64,000 bases of DNA from Streptomyces sp. NRRL F-5126 (GTDB lineage: Bacteria > Actinomycetota > Actinomycetes > Streptomycetales > Streptomycetaceae), in NCBI RefSeq assembly GCF_000721265.1, contig NZ_JOFZ01000002.1, forward strand, positions 1 to 64,000. Reading direction: 5' to 3'. This document shows, piece after piece, positions 24,998 through 32,795 of the stretch (position 1 is the first letter of the stretch; each line of letters opens with the position of its first letter). The translations under genes were made by a program, and so were the position numbers. The notes under the pieces were generated by a model. That model searched no databases. It worked only from the letters and a program-made list of their open reading frames with translations, and was not told where the DNA came from.

Positions 24998-25894
24998 TCA
25001 CCGGTCGAAGAAGGCGGCGGCCTTCTCGATGGCGCCCAGGTCGACCGGGCCGCGCACCAGTTCCTGCTCCAGGGCGTAGCGCCCGCCGATCTCCAGGCAC
25101 GCCGCGAGCGACGCGCTCCACCCGGCCGCGACCGCGCGCCCGCCGGGCGAGTCGTCATGCTCCCCCGCGGTGTCCGCGATCGCCCGCTTCAGCGCCCGGT
25201 ACACGGTGAGCACGGCGTCGGGGGAGTCACGCAGGACGTCGTCGCGCACCACCAGCAGGTGGTTGGCCGGGATCGTGCCGTGCCGCTCGGTCCACGCGAG
25301 GCCCGCGCTCTCCGCGTCCCGCACCAGCGGAACGAGCCCCGCGCCCTGCCCGCCGACCGCCTTGGGCCCGAGCACCGCGGCCGACACGTCGTGGGACCGC
25401 AGCAGGTCAACCACCCGCCCGGTCACCGACCGCTCCACGTACGGCGGATTGACGTACTGGGCGACGTGGACGTCCTCGGTCGTCACCCAGGTGACGTCGC
25501 AGGACTCGACCCCGTACTCCTCGCGCAGCCAGCCGCGCACCCACAGGCCGGTGGTCTGGCCGTACGCGCGGACGCCCACGCGCCGTCCCGCGAGGTCCCC
25601 CGGGCCGATCTCCGGCGCGTCGGGCAGCCGGGTCAGGGCCCGGTGGTGGGTCGACCCGACCAGCACCACGGGCAGCAGGGTGATCGGGACACCGGCCTCC
25701 CTGGCCTGCAAGTAGGTGGCCAGCGGCATCTCGCAGATGTCGAAGGCCAGGTCGCGGACCATCCGCGCGAAGGCGGGCGGCAGCGGCGAGAACTCCGGGA
25801 AGCGGCAGTCCACCCCGTCCACGGGGATCGTGCCGTCCTTCAGCGGCCCGGTGTGCGGGTAGTTGCCGAGCAGCACGCTCAGCGATGTCGTCAT
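24998..25894 (-). CDS. Pht5-like protein C
   Basis: A 298-residue family member with all common motifs: GNYPHTGPLKDG at the start, RDLAFDICEMPLATYL, HHRALTRL, and RRVGVRAYGQTTGLWVRGWL. It is most similar to copy D across the divergent promoter. The ATG at 25894 follows GGAGGAAG. It lies 20 bases after the TPP-enzyme gene and is clearly co-transcribed. Likely a (de)carboxylating enzyme acting on a dicarboxylated ring or lactone; substrate unknown. Confidence 0.78.
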   Translation of the reverse strand: MTTSLSVLLGNYPHTGPLKDGTIPVDGVDCRFPEFSPLPPAFARMVRDLAFDICEMPLATYLQAREAGVPITLLPVVLVGSTHHRALTRLPDAPEIGPGDLAGRRVGVRAYGQTTGLWVRGWLREEYGVESCDVTWVTTEDVHVAQYVNPPYVERSVTGRVVDLLRSHDVSAAVLGPKAVGGQGAGLVPLVRDAESAGLAWTERHGTIPANHLLVVRDDVLRDSPDAVLTVYRALKRAIADTAGEHDDSPGGRAVAAGWSASLAACLEIGGRYALEQELVRGPVDLGAIEKAAAFFDR

Positions 25895-25914
25895 GGCGCT
25901 TCCTCCCCGCCCGC

Positions 25915-27570
25915 TCACACGTCCTCCCCGTACTGGATGCGCCGGTAGGGCGTGCTCAGCACCTCGCGGGTGATACGGACGTCGACCACGGTCGGCCGCG
26001 GTGAGCGCACGTACTCCGCGAGCGCGTCCCGCAGCTCCTGCGCCGTGCGGACGGTGGCCCCGCCGCCGCCGAGCGCCTGCGCGACTCGGCCGAGTTCGGG
26101 CGTCGGGATGGTCGCGAGATCCGGGTCCAGCCCCTTGGCCTTCGCCTTGTGGTACTCGGCGCCGAGCCCCCGGTCGTTCATGACGACGACCAGCAGCGGG
26201 ATGCCGTAGCGGCACGCCGTCTCGAACTCGGGCAGGTGCATGAGGAAGCTCGCGTCGCCCTCCACCACGAACCCGGGCCTGCTGCCCTGCGCGACAAGCT
26301 GGCCGAGCGCGATGAGCGGCGCCTGGCCGATCGCGCCGAACATGCCGTAGTTGCACAGCACGTCGCGCGAGCGCTGGAAGAGCATGGTGCCGAAGTCGGT
26401 CTGGTGGCCGCTGCCGAGCACGAGGCCCATCTCGCGCGGCAGTTCACGGTCGAGGATCCAGATCGCCTCGCGCGGGTCGAGCCGCCCGGGCTCGCGCACG
26501 TACTCGGCCGGCGGTTCGAGCCGGGCGGCCAGGTGCCGCTGGACGGCGTCGGTGTGGAAGCCCTCTATGCGCACGGAGCGCTCCGCGAGGACCCGGGACA
26601 GCTCGGTGAGCGCCGTAACGGCGTCCGCCTGCACGTAGCGATCCGCCACCTTGCCGTTGCCCATCACCAGGTGCGGGGCCGTGTCGATCTGCACGTACGC
26701 GGCCTCCGGGTAGAGGTAGCCGCTCTCGATCGTGTAATGGTTCAGGCTGGCGCCGACCGCGATCACGCAGTCGGCCTCCTGCAGCAGCTCCATCGACAGC
26801 TTGTCGCCGAACAGCCCCGAAAGGCCGACGTGGAAGTCCGTGCGGTCGCACAGCCAGTTCTTCGCCTGCAGGGTGGTGGCCAGCAGCGCCCCCGTCTGCT
26901 CCTGGAGCGCGAGGATCTGCTCGCCGGCCTCCGCCCCGCGCGCGCCGCGGCCCGCGATGATCACCACGCGCTTGGCGTTCTGGATCAGGTCGCAGGCCGC
27001 CTCGATCCTCGCCGGGTCGGGCAGCGGCCTCGGCCTCTCGATCAGGGCGGTCGAGGGCACGTAGTTCTCGTCGTAGTCGTCCAGTTCGGCCACCTGGACG
27101 TCGAGGGGCGCGCTGATCATGACCGGCTTCGACTCGGTCCGCGCCAGGTAGAAGGCGCGCCGCACGGCTTCCTGGGCGTTCTCGGGACGCGTCACGTGGA
27201 TGAACTCGCACTCGACGGCGGCGGCGAAGCGCCGCTGGTCGAGGTGCTGGGTCGCGCCCTCGTCACCGAGCGCCGTCTCGCCGCAGAAGGCGACCAGCGG
27301 GGTGCGCGCCCGGCTCGCCACGATCATCGAGGTGGCCAGCTGCGAGACGCCGGGTCCGCTGGTCGTCGTGACGACGCCGGGCCGGCCCGCGCCGCGGGCC
27401 CAGCCGTCCGCCATGCCGAGGCCCGAACCCTCGTGCCGCACCTCGTACAGCCGCACGCCGCGGTCGGCGAGCGCGGCCATCCAGTGCATGTTGGCGTCGC
27501 CCATCATCCCGAAGACATCGCTGGTGCCCTCCTTGACGAACGCCTCGGCCAGTGCTTCGTAGACCTTCAC
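25915..27570 (-). CDS. Thiamine-diphosphate-dependent decarboxylase/synthase
   Basis: A 551-residue enzyme of the acetolactate synthase / benzoylformate decarboxylase superfamily. The cofactor-activating glutamate is in VRHEGSGLGMADGWA (about residue 45) and the TPP/Mg motif runs from GDASFLMHL to VVMNDRG. There is no regulatory small subunit nearby, so it is not the housekeeping acetolactate synthase. The GTG at 27570 overlaps the ligJ-like stop as GTGA. It would decarboxylate a 2-oxo acid made by the pathway or carboligate it; the exact reaction cannot be read from sequence. Confidence 0.85.
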   Translation of the reverse strand: MKVYEALAEAFVKEGTSDVFGMMGDANMHWMAALADRGVRLYEVRHEGSGLGMADGWARGAGRPGVVTTTSGPGVSQLATSMIVASRARTPLVAFCGETALGDEGATQHLDQRRFAAAVECEFIHVTRPENAQEAVRRAFYLARTESKPVMISAPLDVQVAELDDYDENYVPSTALIERPRPLPDPARIEAACDLIQNAKRVVIIAGRGARGAEAGEQILALQEQTGALLATTLQAKNWLCDRTDFHVGLSGLFGDKLSMELLQEADCVIAVGASLNHYTIESGYLYPEAAYVQIDTAPHLVMGNGKVADRYVQADAVTALTELSRVLAERSVRIEGFHTDAVQRHLAARLEPPAEYVREPGRLDPREAIWILDRELPREMGLVLGSGHQTDFGTMLFQRSRDVLCNYGMFGAIGQAPLIALGQLVAQGSRPGFVVEGDASFLMHLPEFETACRYGIPLLVVVMNDRGLGAEYHKAKAKGLDPDLATIPTPELGRVAQALGGGGATVRTAQELRDALAEYVRSPRPTVVDVRITREVLSTPYRRIQYGEDV

Positions 27571-28637
27571 TTCCGGATCCCCTCCCGCTCCGCCGCGGCC
27601 GTCGCCCGGGCCTTCAGGACGCCGTCGAGGCGGGAGAAGACGCGCAGCGCGTTGCCTCCGCAGACCGCCTGCCGGTCCTCGTCGCTCAGGCTCTCGATGG
27701 AGTCGATGGTGTATTTCGTGTCGTCGAACCGCCGCCCGGTCTCCGGGTCCACGCCGCGGACGGCGCCGATCATCTCCGAGGCGAACAGGACGTTCTGCGC
27801 GGGAATGATGTCCAGCAGCAGTTCCATGCCGCGCTTGTGGTACACGCAGGTGTCGAAGTGGACGTTGCGCAGGACGGACTCCTCCAGCGGCGGCCGCCCC
27901 CGGTCCTGCATCACCCCGCGGTAGCGGCCCCAGTGGTAGGGGACGGCGCCGCCGCCGTGCGGAAGGATCAGCTTCAGCGTCGGGAAGTCCTTGAACAGGT
28001 CCGACATGCACAGCTGCATGAACACCGCGGTGTCGCCGTTGAGGTAGTGGGCGCAGGTGCCCTGCAGCGCGGGGTTCCTCGACATCGCGACGTGCACCAT
28101 CGCGGGGACGTCGAGCTCGGCCATCTTCTCGTAGAGCGGGTAGTAGACCCGGTCCGTCAGGGGCGGTGCCTGGTAGTACCCGTCCGACGGGTCGGGGTTG
28201 AGGAGGCAGCCGACGAACCCCAGCTCCTCGACGCAGCGCTCCAGTTCGGCGGCCGAGTTGCGTACGGAGGCGGCGAGCCCGTCACCCGGTGACTGCGGGA
28301 GCTGGCACACGCCCGCGAACCGCTCGGGGAAGAGCCCGCAGACGCGGGCGATCAGGTCGTTGCTGACGTGCGACCAGTCGAGGCTCGTCCGCTCGTCGCC
28401 GTAGTGGTGGGCCATCCTGCCCGCGCCGGGCGAGAAGAGTGTCAGGTCCGTGCCCCGCTCGACCTGCAACTTCAGCTGCCCGTTCTCGATGGCGGCGCGG
28501 ATCTCGTCGTCGTCGATGTCCAGCAGGTCGGGCGAGAATCGCTCGCCGGACTCCTCGAACGCGCGGATCTGCTTCTCCCGCCACGCTCCCAGCGCGGGCG
28601 GCGCCGTGGTGAAGTGGCCATGGCAGTCGATGATCAT
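27567..28637 (-). CDS. ligJ: 4-oxalomesaconate hydratase (LigJ-type)
   Basis: A 356-residue amidohydrolase-superfamily enzyme that hydrates 4-oxalomesaconate to 4-carboxy-4-hydroxy-2-oxoadipate in the protocatechuate 4,5-cleavage pathway. Family hallmarks are MIIDCHGHFTTAP at the start, LILPHGGGAVPYHWGR, and LFASEMIGAVRGVDP, where Glu replaces the usual Asp as in LigJ. ATG at 28637 overlaps the aldolase stop as ATGA. Immediate neighbours (aldolase upstream, TPP enzyme downstream) fit the same pathway. This is the most secure functional assignment in the island. Confidence 0.85.
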   Translation of the reverse strand: MIIDCHGHFTTAPPALGAWREKQIRAFEESGERFSPDLLDIDDDEIRAAIENGQLKLQVERGTDLTLFSPGAGRMAHHYGDERTSLDWSHVSNDLIARVCGLFPERFAGVCQLPQSPGDGLAASVRNSAAELERCVEELGFVGCLLNPDPSDGYYQAPPLTDRVYYPLYEKMAELDVPAMVHVAMSRNPALQGTCAHYLNGDTAVFMQLCMSDLFKDFPTLKLILPHGGGAVPYHWGRYRGVMQDRGRPPLEESVLRNVHFDTCVYHKRGMELLLDIIPAQNVLFASEMIGAVRGVDPETGRRFDDTKYTIDSIESLSDEDRQAVCGGNALRVFSRLDGVLKARATAAAEREGIRK

Positions 28638-29524
28638 TCGTTGCTCCGAATCTCGCGGCCCGTCATCCCATGCCGCGTCAGCTCACGGCCCTTGGCCAGT
28701 CCTGGGTAGGTGCGCACGGGTGCCGACATGAGGAACCGGTAGCCGTCGTCGAGCACCCGCTCGACGTTGGCCGCCGTCACATGGGGGTGGCCGACGGCGA
28801 CCCCGCGTGCGGTGCAGACGTCGAGGATCCGCCGCTTGCACTCGAGAACGCGGGGGTGCTCGTACTGGCGCGGGACCCCGAGCTCCTGGCTCATGTCGCC
28901 CTCGCCGATCAGGACCAGGCCGATCCCCGGCACCCGGTCGAGGATGTCCGGCAGGTTCTCGATGCCGAGCTGGTCCTCGATCATGAGGCCGACGAGGATC
29001 TCCCCGTCGGGGTCGAGCGGCCACACGTCGGCCCTCGCGTAGTACTCGGTGTTGGGGATGCCCCAGTAGCGCGTCGCCGCGTGCGGGCCGTCCCCGCGCA
29101 GGCCCGGCGGCTCGTGGCGCGGCGCGTCGGGCAGCCGCGGGTAGCGGCAGGCCGCGACGGCGTTCCTGGCCTCCTCGACGGTGCAGACGTGCGGCCAGAC
29201 GATGCCGAAAGCACCCAGGTCGAGAGCCTGCTTGGCGTGCCACTGCGCCCGCTCCGCGCCGTTGGCGGGAATGCGCACCAGCGGGGTGACGGCCGGCGCG
29301 GGGCTGTCAGCCTCGAATATCTGGCGCCGGTTCAGCAGGTACTGGAAGCTGTCGCGCAGCGCGTTGATGTCCCAGGGTTTGTGCTCCATCTCGAACACCA
29401 CCGCGTCGTAGTCCGTGGTGGCGAGTTCGACGGCGGACGACGGGTCGGCGGCCGAGAAGGTCGCGAACACGTGCTGCCCCGCGTCCAGGGCGCCGATCAC
29501 CTTGTTGAGCCTGGCCGATGTCAT
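28634..29524 (-). CDS. HpcH/HpaI-type aldolase
   Basis: A 296-residue class II pyruvate-type aldolase family protein. It shows VVFEMEHKPWD, the AKQALDLGAFGIVWPHV segment and a metal-site region LIGEGDMSQELG. By context it should cleave 4-carboxy-4-hydroxy-2-oxoadipate (or a similar hydroxy-oxo acid) into pyruvate and oxaloacetate, the step done by the unrelated LigK in proteobacteria. The start overlaps the CoxG-like gene by four bases and its stop overlaps ligJ. The precise substrate is inference. Confidence 0.82.
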   Translation of the reverse strand: MTSARLNKVIGALDAGQHVFATFSAADPSSAVELATTDYDAVVFEMEHKPWDINALRDSFQYLLNRRQIFEADSPAPAVTPLVRIPANGAERAQWHAKQALDLGAFGIVWPHVCTVEEARNAVAACRYPRLPDAPRHEPPGLRGDGPHAATRYWGIPNTEYYARADVWPLDPDGEILVGLMIEDQLGIENLPDILDRVPGIGLVLIGEGDMSQELGVPRQYEHPRVLECKRRILDVCTARGVAVGHPHVTAANVERVLDDGYRFLMSAPVRTYPGLAKGRELTRHGMTGREIRSNE

Positions 29525-30195
29525 CGCCGTCCTCCCTGACCGAGTGCCTCTCCCGACCTGTCCACCGGCTGGTGTGCCTGCCGCCGTGGCCCGCCCCGGC
29601 GCCCGCCGCGCCGTCCCGCCCACCAGGCACGCAGGCGGGCGAAGAAGCCGGTGGGACGGGGCTGTTGCGTACGCGGCGGGCCGTCCGCCGCCGCTGCTTC
29701 CGGCGCCTCGGGTGCCTCGGACACGGCTTCCGCCGGTGCTGAGGGTGCGGCGCACAGCTTCGTCAGCTCGCCGGTGAACTCCTTCGTCATCCTGGAGACG
29801 ACCATCCCGGCGCCCGACTCGATCAACTTGGCGAGCTTGCCGTTGAGTTTGATCTCGCCGTCGCAGAAGACGCGCGAGGTGCCGGGCTCCGCCCCGTCGG
29901 CGACACGGAAGGTGGCTCCGGCGTTGAAGCGGGTGGCGCCCTGCCCGTCCGCGCCGCGGGCCGACAGGCGGCCCTCGTGCGCGGGTTCGTTCAGGTCGAG
30001 GGAGACACGGGCGGCGAATCTGACGCGCAGGCCGCCGAACCTGATGGCCAGCTTCCCGTCGAAGGACCCGTCGTCGTGCGAATCCCCGAGCTCGGCTCCG
30101 CCGATGCAGGACACGACGGCCGAGGGATCCGAGATGACCTCCCAGACGCGATCGGGCGGACTCGGTACGGCTATCTCTTCCGTGATCGATATCAA
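29521..30195 (-). CDS. CoxG-like SRPBCC protein, first gene of the leftward operon
   Basis: A 224-residue protein: residues 1-150 form an SRPBCC/CoxG domain (ITEEIAVPSPPDRVWEVISD, then the amphipathic helix region VVSRMTKEFTGELTKLC); the remaining 70 residues are a Pro/Arg-rich tail with FFARLRAWWAG that may be a membrane-associating helix. CoxG proteins accompany molybdo-hydroxylase and other catabolic operons, probably as membrane recruiters or hydrophobic ligand binders. ATG at 30195; the AT-rich control region starts upstream. Role in this pathway unknown. Confidence 0.78.
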   Translation of the reverse strand: MISITEEIAVPSPPDRVWEVISDPSAVVSCIGGAELGDSHDDGSFDGKLAIRFGGLRVRFAARVSLDLNEPAHEGRLSARGADGQGATRFNAGATFRVADGAEPGTSRVFCDGEIKLNGKLAKLIESGAGMVVSRMTKEFTGELTKLCAAPSAPAEAVSEAPEAPEAAAADGPPRTQQPRPTGFFARLRAWWAGRRGGRRGGPRRQAHQPVDRSGEALGQGGRR

Positions 30196-30363
30196 GGGTG
30201 AACCTCACTTGGTGGCAGGCGGGACGGCGCGGCGAGGGCAGGGGTGATGAGCGCTCGCGCGTGAGGCGGCTTCGTCGGTGGCGGTGGGGTGGGCGGACCG
30301 CCGGGCTTGTGCGGCTGGACTCTTGTGCCGGCACGACACCTGTGACATCCGGCCTCATCGAGA

Positions 30364-30669
30364 TTGTCCAACAAGGTATGACGGGAACGTAACACCGTCG
30401 ATCGATGACCACAAGGATTCAGCAATGATCCCTAAAGATTGTTGGACAAGACGAGCGTCAGGTGTTCGGGAAGCCTCCGGGGGAGTGGCGTGGCGCCGCT
30501 GGTCGGGTCTGGGGCTCGGTATCGCGGACGGGCGCCTGTCTCATCCAGGCTGTTGTCCAACAATCCTTAGGGATCGGCTGGGAGATGTCAGTGAAAACAG
30601 GTTATTAGCGCAGGCTTCTTGCAGCCCTCGGACGGCGGTGTTACGTTCCCACCAATACTTGTCGGACAA
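30364..30669. promoter_or_regulatory. Mirror-image divergent control region with four FadR-type operators
   Basis: Four 11-bp sites match the FadR-subfamily consensus TnGTnnnACnA: 30364-30374 (TTGTCCAACAA), 30439-30449 (TTGTTGGACAA), 30553-30563 (TTGTCCAACAA) and 30659-30669 (TTGTCGGACAA). The flanks are repeated too: 30363-30400 is inverted at 30633-30670, and 30427-30449 is inverted at 30553-30575. The whole region therefore reads nearly the same for both operons. Probable binding sites of the GntR protein at 21352-22071. Possible -10 elements (GACAAT) overlap the outer sites. Confidence 0.8.
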
Positions 30670-30986
30670 TCGTGACGACGCGTAAGGGTGTCGAGGGCAC
30701 AACAGCAGCTCCTTCCAGCCGACACAGAAGCGCCGACGTGCGCGGTCGCGCCACTTCCGCGACCCGGCCACGCCACCGCAGTGCTACTGCACCGCCACCC
30801 CCTCACGCCGTCCGCGGGCGCGCGACCGCGCGGTCCCCACTCCGCCCCTGCCGCTCCGGCAAGGGCGTATGGCGGCAGACATGTCGATCAGTCAGGGCAG
30901 TACAGAGATCTCGGAGGAAGCCCGGTGAATCGTTCGTTCTCGACCGACGCGGTCGTACGGGACAGGTGCGACGGGACGGTGCTCGC
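30670..30986. other. 317-bp untranslated stretch before the rightward operon
   Basis: Between the last operator and the first rightward gene I see no supportable gene, ribosome-binding site or terminator. An in-frame extension of the Pht5-like gene runs through it but is arginine/serine-rich and unlike any family member, so it is read as a long 5' leader. Confidence 0.5.
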
Positions 30987-31877
30987 GTGAACGCGCTGCA
31001 GGTCGCCGTCCGCGACTACCCCCACACCCGCCCGCTCAAGGAAGGCCTGATCACGACCGAGGGGTACGACCTCGACTTCGCGGAAGTGGAGCCCATCCAC
31101 CGTGCCTTCGCGCCGATGGTGCGCGAGTCGCGCTACGACGTGAGCGAACTCGCCGTCGCGACACTCCTGCAGGCCGTCGAGGCCGGCCGGCCCGTGGTCG
31201 CCCTGCCGGTCGTGCTGCACGGCAACCACCACCACCGCTCGATCTGGACCTGGGAGGACAGCGGCGGCCTCACCCCCGAAGACCTGCGCGGCCGCCGCGT
31301 CGGCGTCCGCTCGTACTCCCAGACCACCGGGATGTGGGTCCGATCCGTACTGAGCGGCACCTTCGGCGTCGCGTCGCGTGACATCACCTGGGTGACCCGG
31401 GAGGAACCGCACGTCGCCTCCGCCCAGGAGCCCGCGAACGTCGAGCGCACCGCCACCCCGCTCGTCGACCTGCTCCGCGCGGGCGACCTCGCCGCCGTGG
31501 TGATGGGGGCACGGTCGGCCGACCACGTCGAGGGACTCGTACCACTGATTCCCGACTGGAAGGCCCGGCAGGAGCAGCACTTCGAGGAGCACGGCTGGAT
31601 CCCGATCAACCACCTCGCCGTCGTCCGCCGCGACTTGCTGGAAGAGCGGCCCGACGCCGTGCGCGCCGTCTACCGCGCGCTGACGCGCGGCATCGACTTC
31701 GCCCGGCCGGCGTCGACCGGCACGGTCCGGGGGTCCGTCGTCCAGTACGGAGTCACCGACACCCTGCTCGCCACGCTCGAGACCGCGATCGGGCACGCAC
31801 GTGAACAGGGCCTCATCACCTCGCCGATGACCGCGGAGTCGCTCTTCGCCGACTTCACTCGCCACGCGGGGGCATGA
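30987..31877 (+). CDS. Pht5-like protein D, first gene of the rightward operon
   Basis: A 296-residue protein of the 4,5-dihydroxyphthalate decarboxylase-like family. It has VRDYPHTRPLKEG at the start, RESRYDVSELAVATLLQA, NHHHRSIW and RRVGVRSYSQTTGMWVRSVL. No signal peptide, so it is unlikely to be the binding protein of the adjacent ABC importer, which has two lipoprotein binding proteins of its own. The GTG at 30987 is selected because the family-conserved region begins directly after it. Fourth paralog of the island, under the second divergent promoter. Confidence 0.78.
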   Translation: MNALQVAVRDYPHTRPLKEGLITTEGYDLDFAEVEPIHRAFAPMVRESRYDVSELAVATLLQAVEAGRPVVALPVVLHGNHHHRSIWTWEDSGGLTPEDLRGRRVGVRSYSQTTGMWVRSVLSGTFGVASRDITWVTREEPHVASAQEPANVERTATPLVDLLRAGDLAAVVMGARSADHVEGLVPLIPDWKARQEQHFEEHGWIPINHLAVVRRDLLEERPDAVRAVYRALTRGIDFARPASTGTVRGSVVQYGVTDTLLATLETAIGHAREQGLITSPMTAESLFADFTRHAGA

Positions 31878-31934
31878 CCCGCTCTCCGCCCGCGGGACCC
31901 GCGCCCGGCCTCAACACCGTCCCCAGGAGTACCG

Positions 31935-32795
31935 ATGCACTACTTCGACACCCATACGCACGCCATCTCCGCCGACACTGCCGCCTACCCGCCCAAGCCG
32001 CTCGGCGGCACCCGCTCGCAATGGTCCGAGCAGCGGCCCGCCGACGTGGACGGGCTGGTCCGCGAGCTCGACGCGGCGGGCGTCGAGCGTGCCGCGCTCG
32101 TCCACGCCTCCACGGTGTACGGATTCGACAACCGGTATGCCGCGGACGCCCTGGCGCGCCACCCCGACCGGCTCGTGGGCGTCTGCGCCGTGGACTTCCT
32201 CGCCGAATCGGCCGTCGACGACCTCAAGTACTGGATCGAGGAACGCGGCCTCAGCGGCGTGCGCATCAGGGTGTCGGACGGCACGACCAAGGTGCCGACC
32301 CCCGGGTCGGGCGTCTCGGACGCGCGTATGGAGGCCGTCTGGGACTACGTGGCGGCACAGCACATCCCGGTGTGCATCCAGATGCACTCCAAGGACACAC
32401 CGAAGCTGATCGACGTCCTCGAACCGCGTCCCGGCATGACGGTGCTGCTGGACCACGCGGGACGCCCCAACGCGGCCGGTGGCCCGCCCTATCCGCACCT
32501 GGCCGAACTCGGCCGGCTGGCCCGGTTCCAGGGCGTGCACCTCAAGGTGACCCCGCCCGCACTGCGCCGACTGGCGGACGAGCCCGCCGCCGACGTCACC
32601 GAGGTGGTGCGCCGGCTCGTCGAGACGTTCGGCGTGGAGCGGGTGATGTGGGGCTCGAACTTCCCGGCGTCCTCCGGGACCCTCGCCGAGCTGCGCGACG
32701 GCATCGAGGCACACCTTTCGTGGCTGGACGACGCGGACCGCGCCGCGGTCCTCGGCGGCAACGCGGCACGGGTCTACGGCGGGAAGAACCGATGA
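31935..32795 (+). CDS. PDC-hydrolase-like (LigI-type) amidohydrolase, copy 2
   Basis: A 286-residue paralog of the amidohydrolase at 22128-22988. It has FDTHTH at the start, the GVRIRVSDG strand, LLDHAGRPN and RVMWGSNFPAS near the end. As in copy 1, the motif that usually reads GSD has Asn. ATG at 31935 follows AGGAG. Its stop overlaps the start of the first binding-protein gene as ATGA. The two copies in opposite operons may act on different lactones or on stereo-isomers; which one opens PDC, if either, is unknown. Confidence 0.8.
   Translation: MHYFDTHTHAISADTAAYPPKPLGGTRSQWSEQRPADVDGLVRELDAAGVERAALVHASTVYGFDNRYAADALARHPDRLVGVCAVDFLAESAVDDLKYWIEERGLSGVRIRVSDGTTKVPTPGSGVSDARMEAVWDYVAAQHIPVCIQMHSKDTPKLIDVLEPRPGMTVLLDHAGRPNAAGGPPYPHLAELGRLARFQGVHLKVTPPALRRLADEPAADVTEVVRRLVETFGVERVMWGSNFPASSGTLAELRDGIEAHLSWLDDADRAAVLGGNAARVYGGKNR

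Noticed and set aside
25915..27570. Housekeeping acetolactate synthase large subunit
   Set aside because: No regulatory subunit or ilvC nearby, and the gene is translationally coupled to a LigJ-type hydratase in a catabolic operon.
30672..30986. N-terminal extension of Pht5-like protein D
   Set aside because: The added 105 residues are Arg/Ser-rich and unrelated to the family; the conserved protein begins at GTG 30987.
30987..31877. Pht5-like protein D as the binding protein of the ABC importer
   Set aside because: It lacks a signal peptide and two dedicated lipoprotein binding proteins are present in the same operon.
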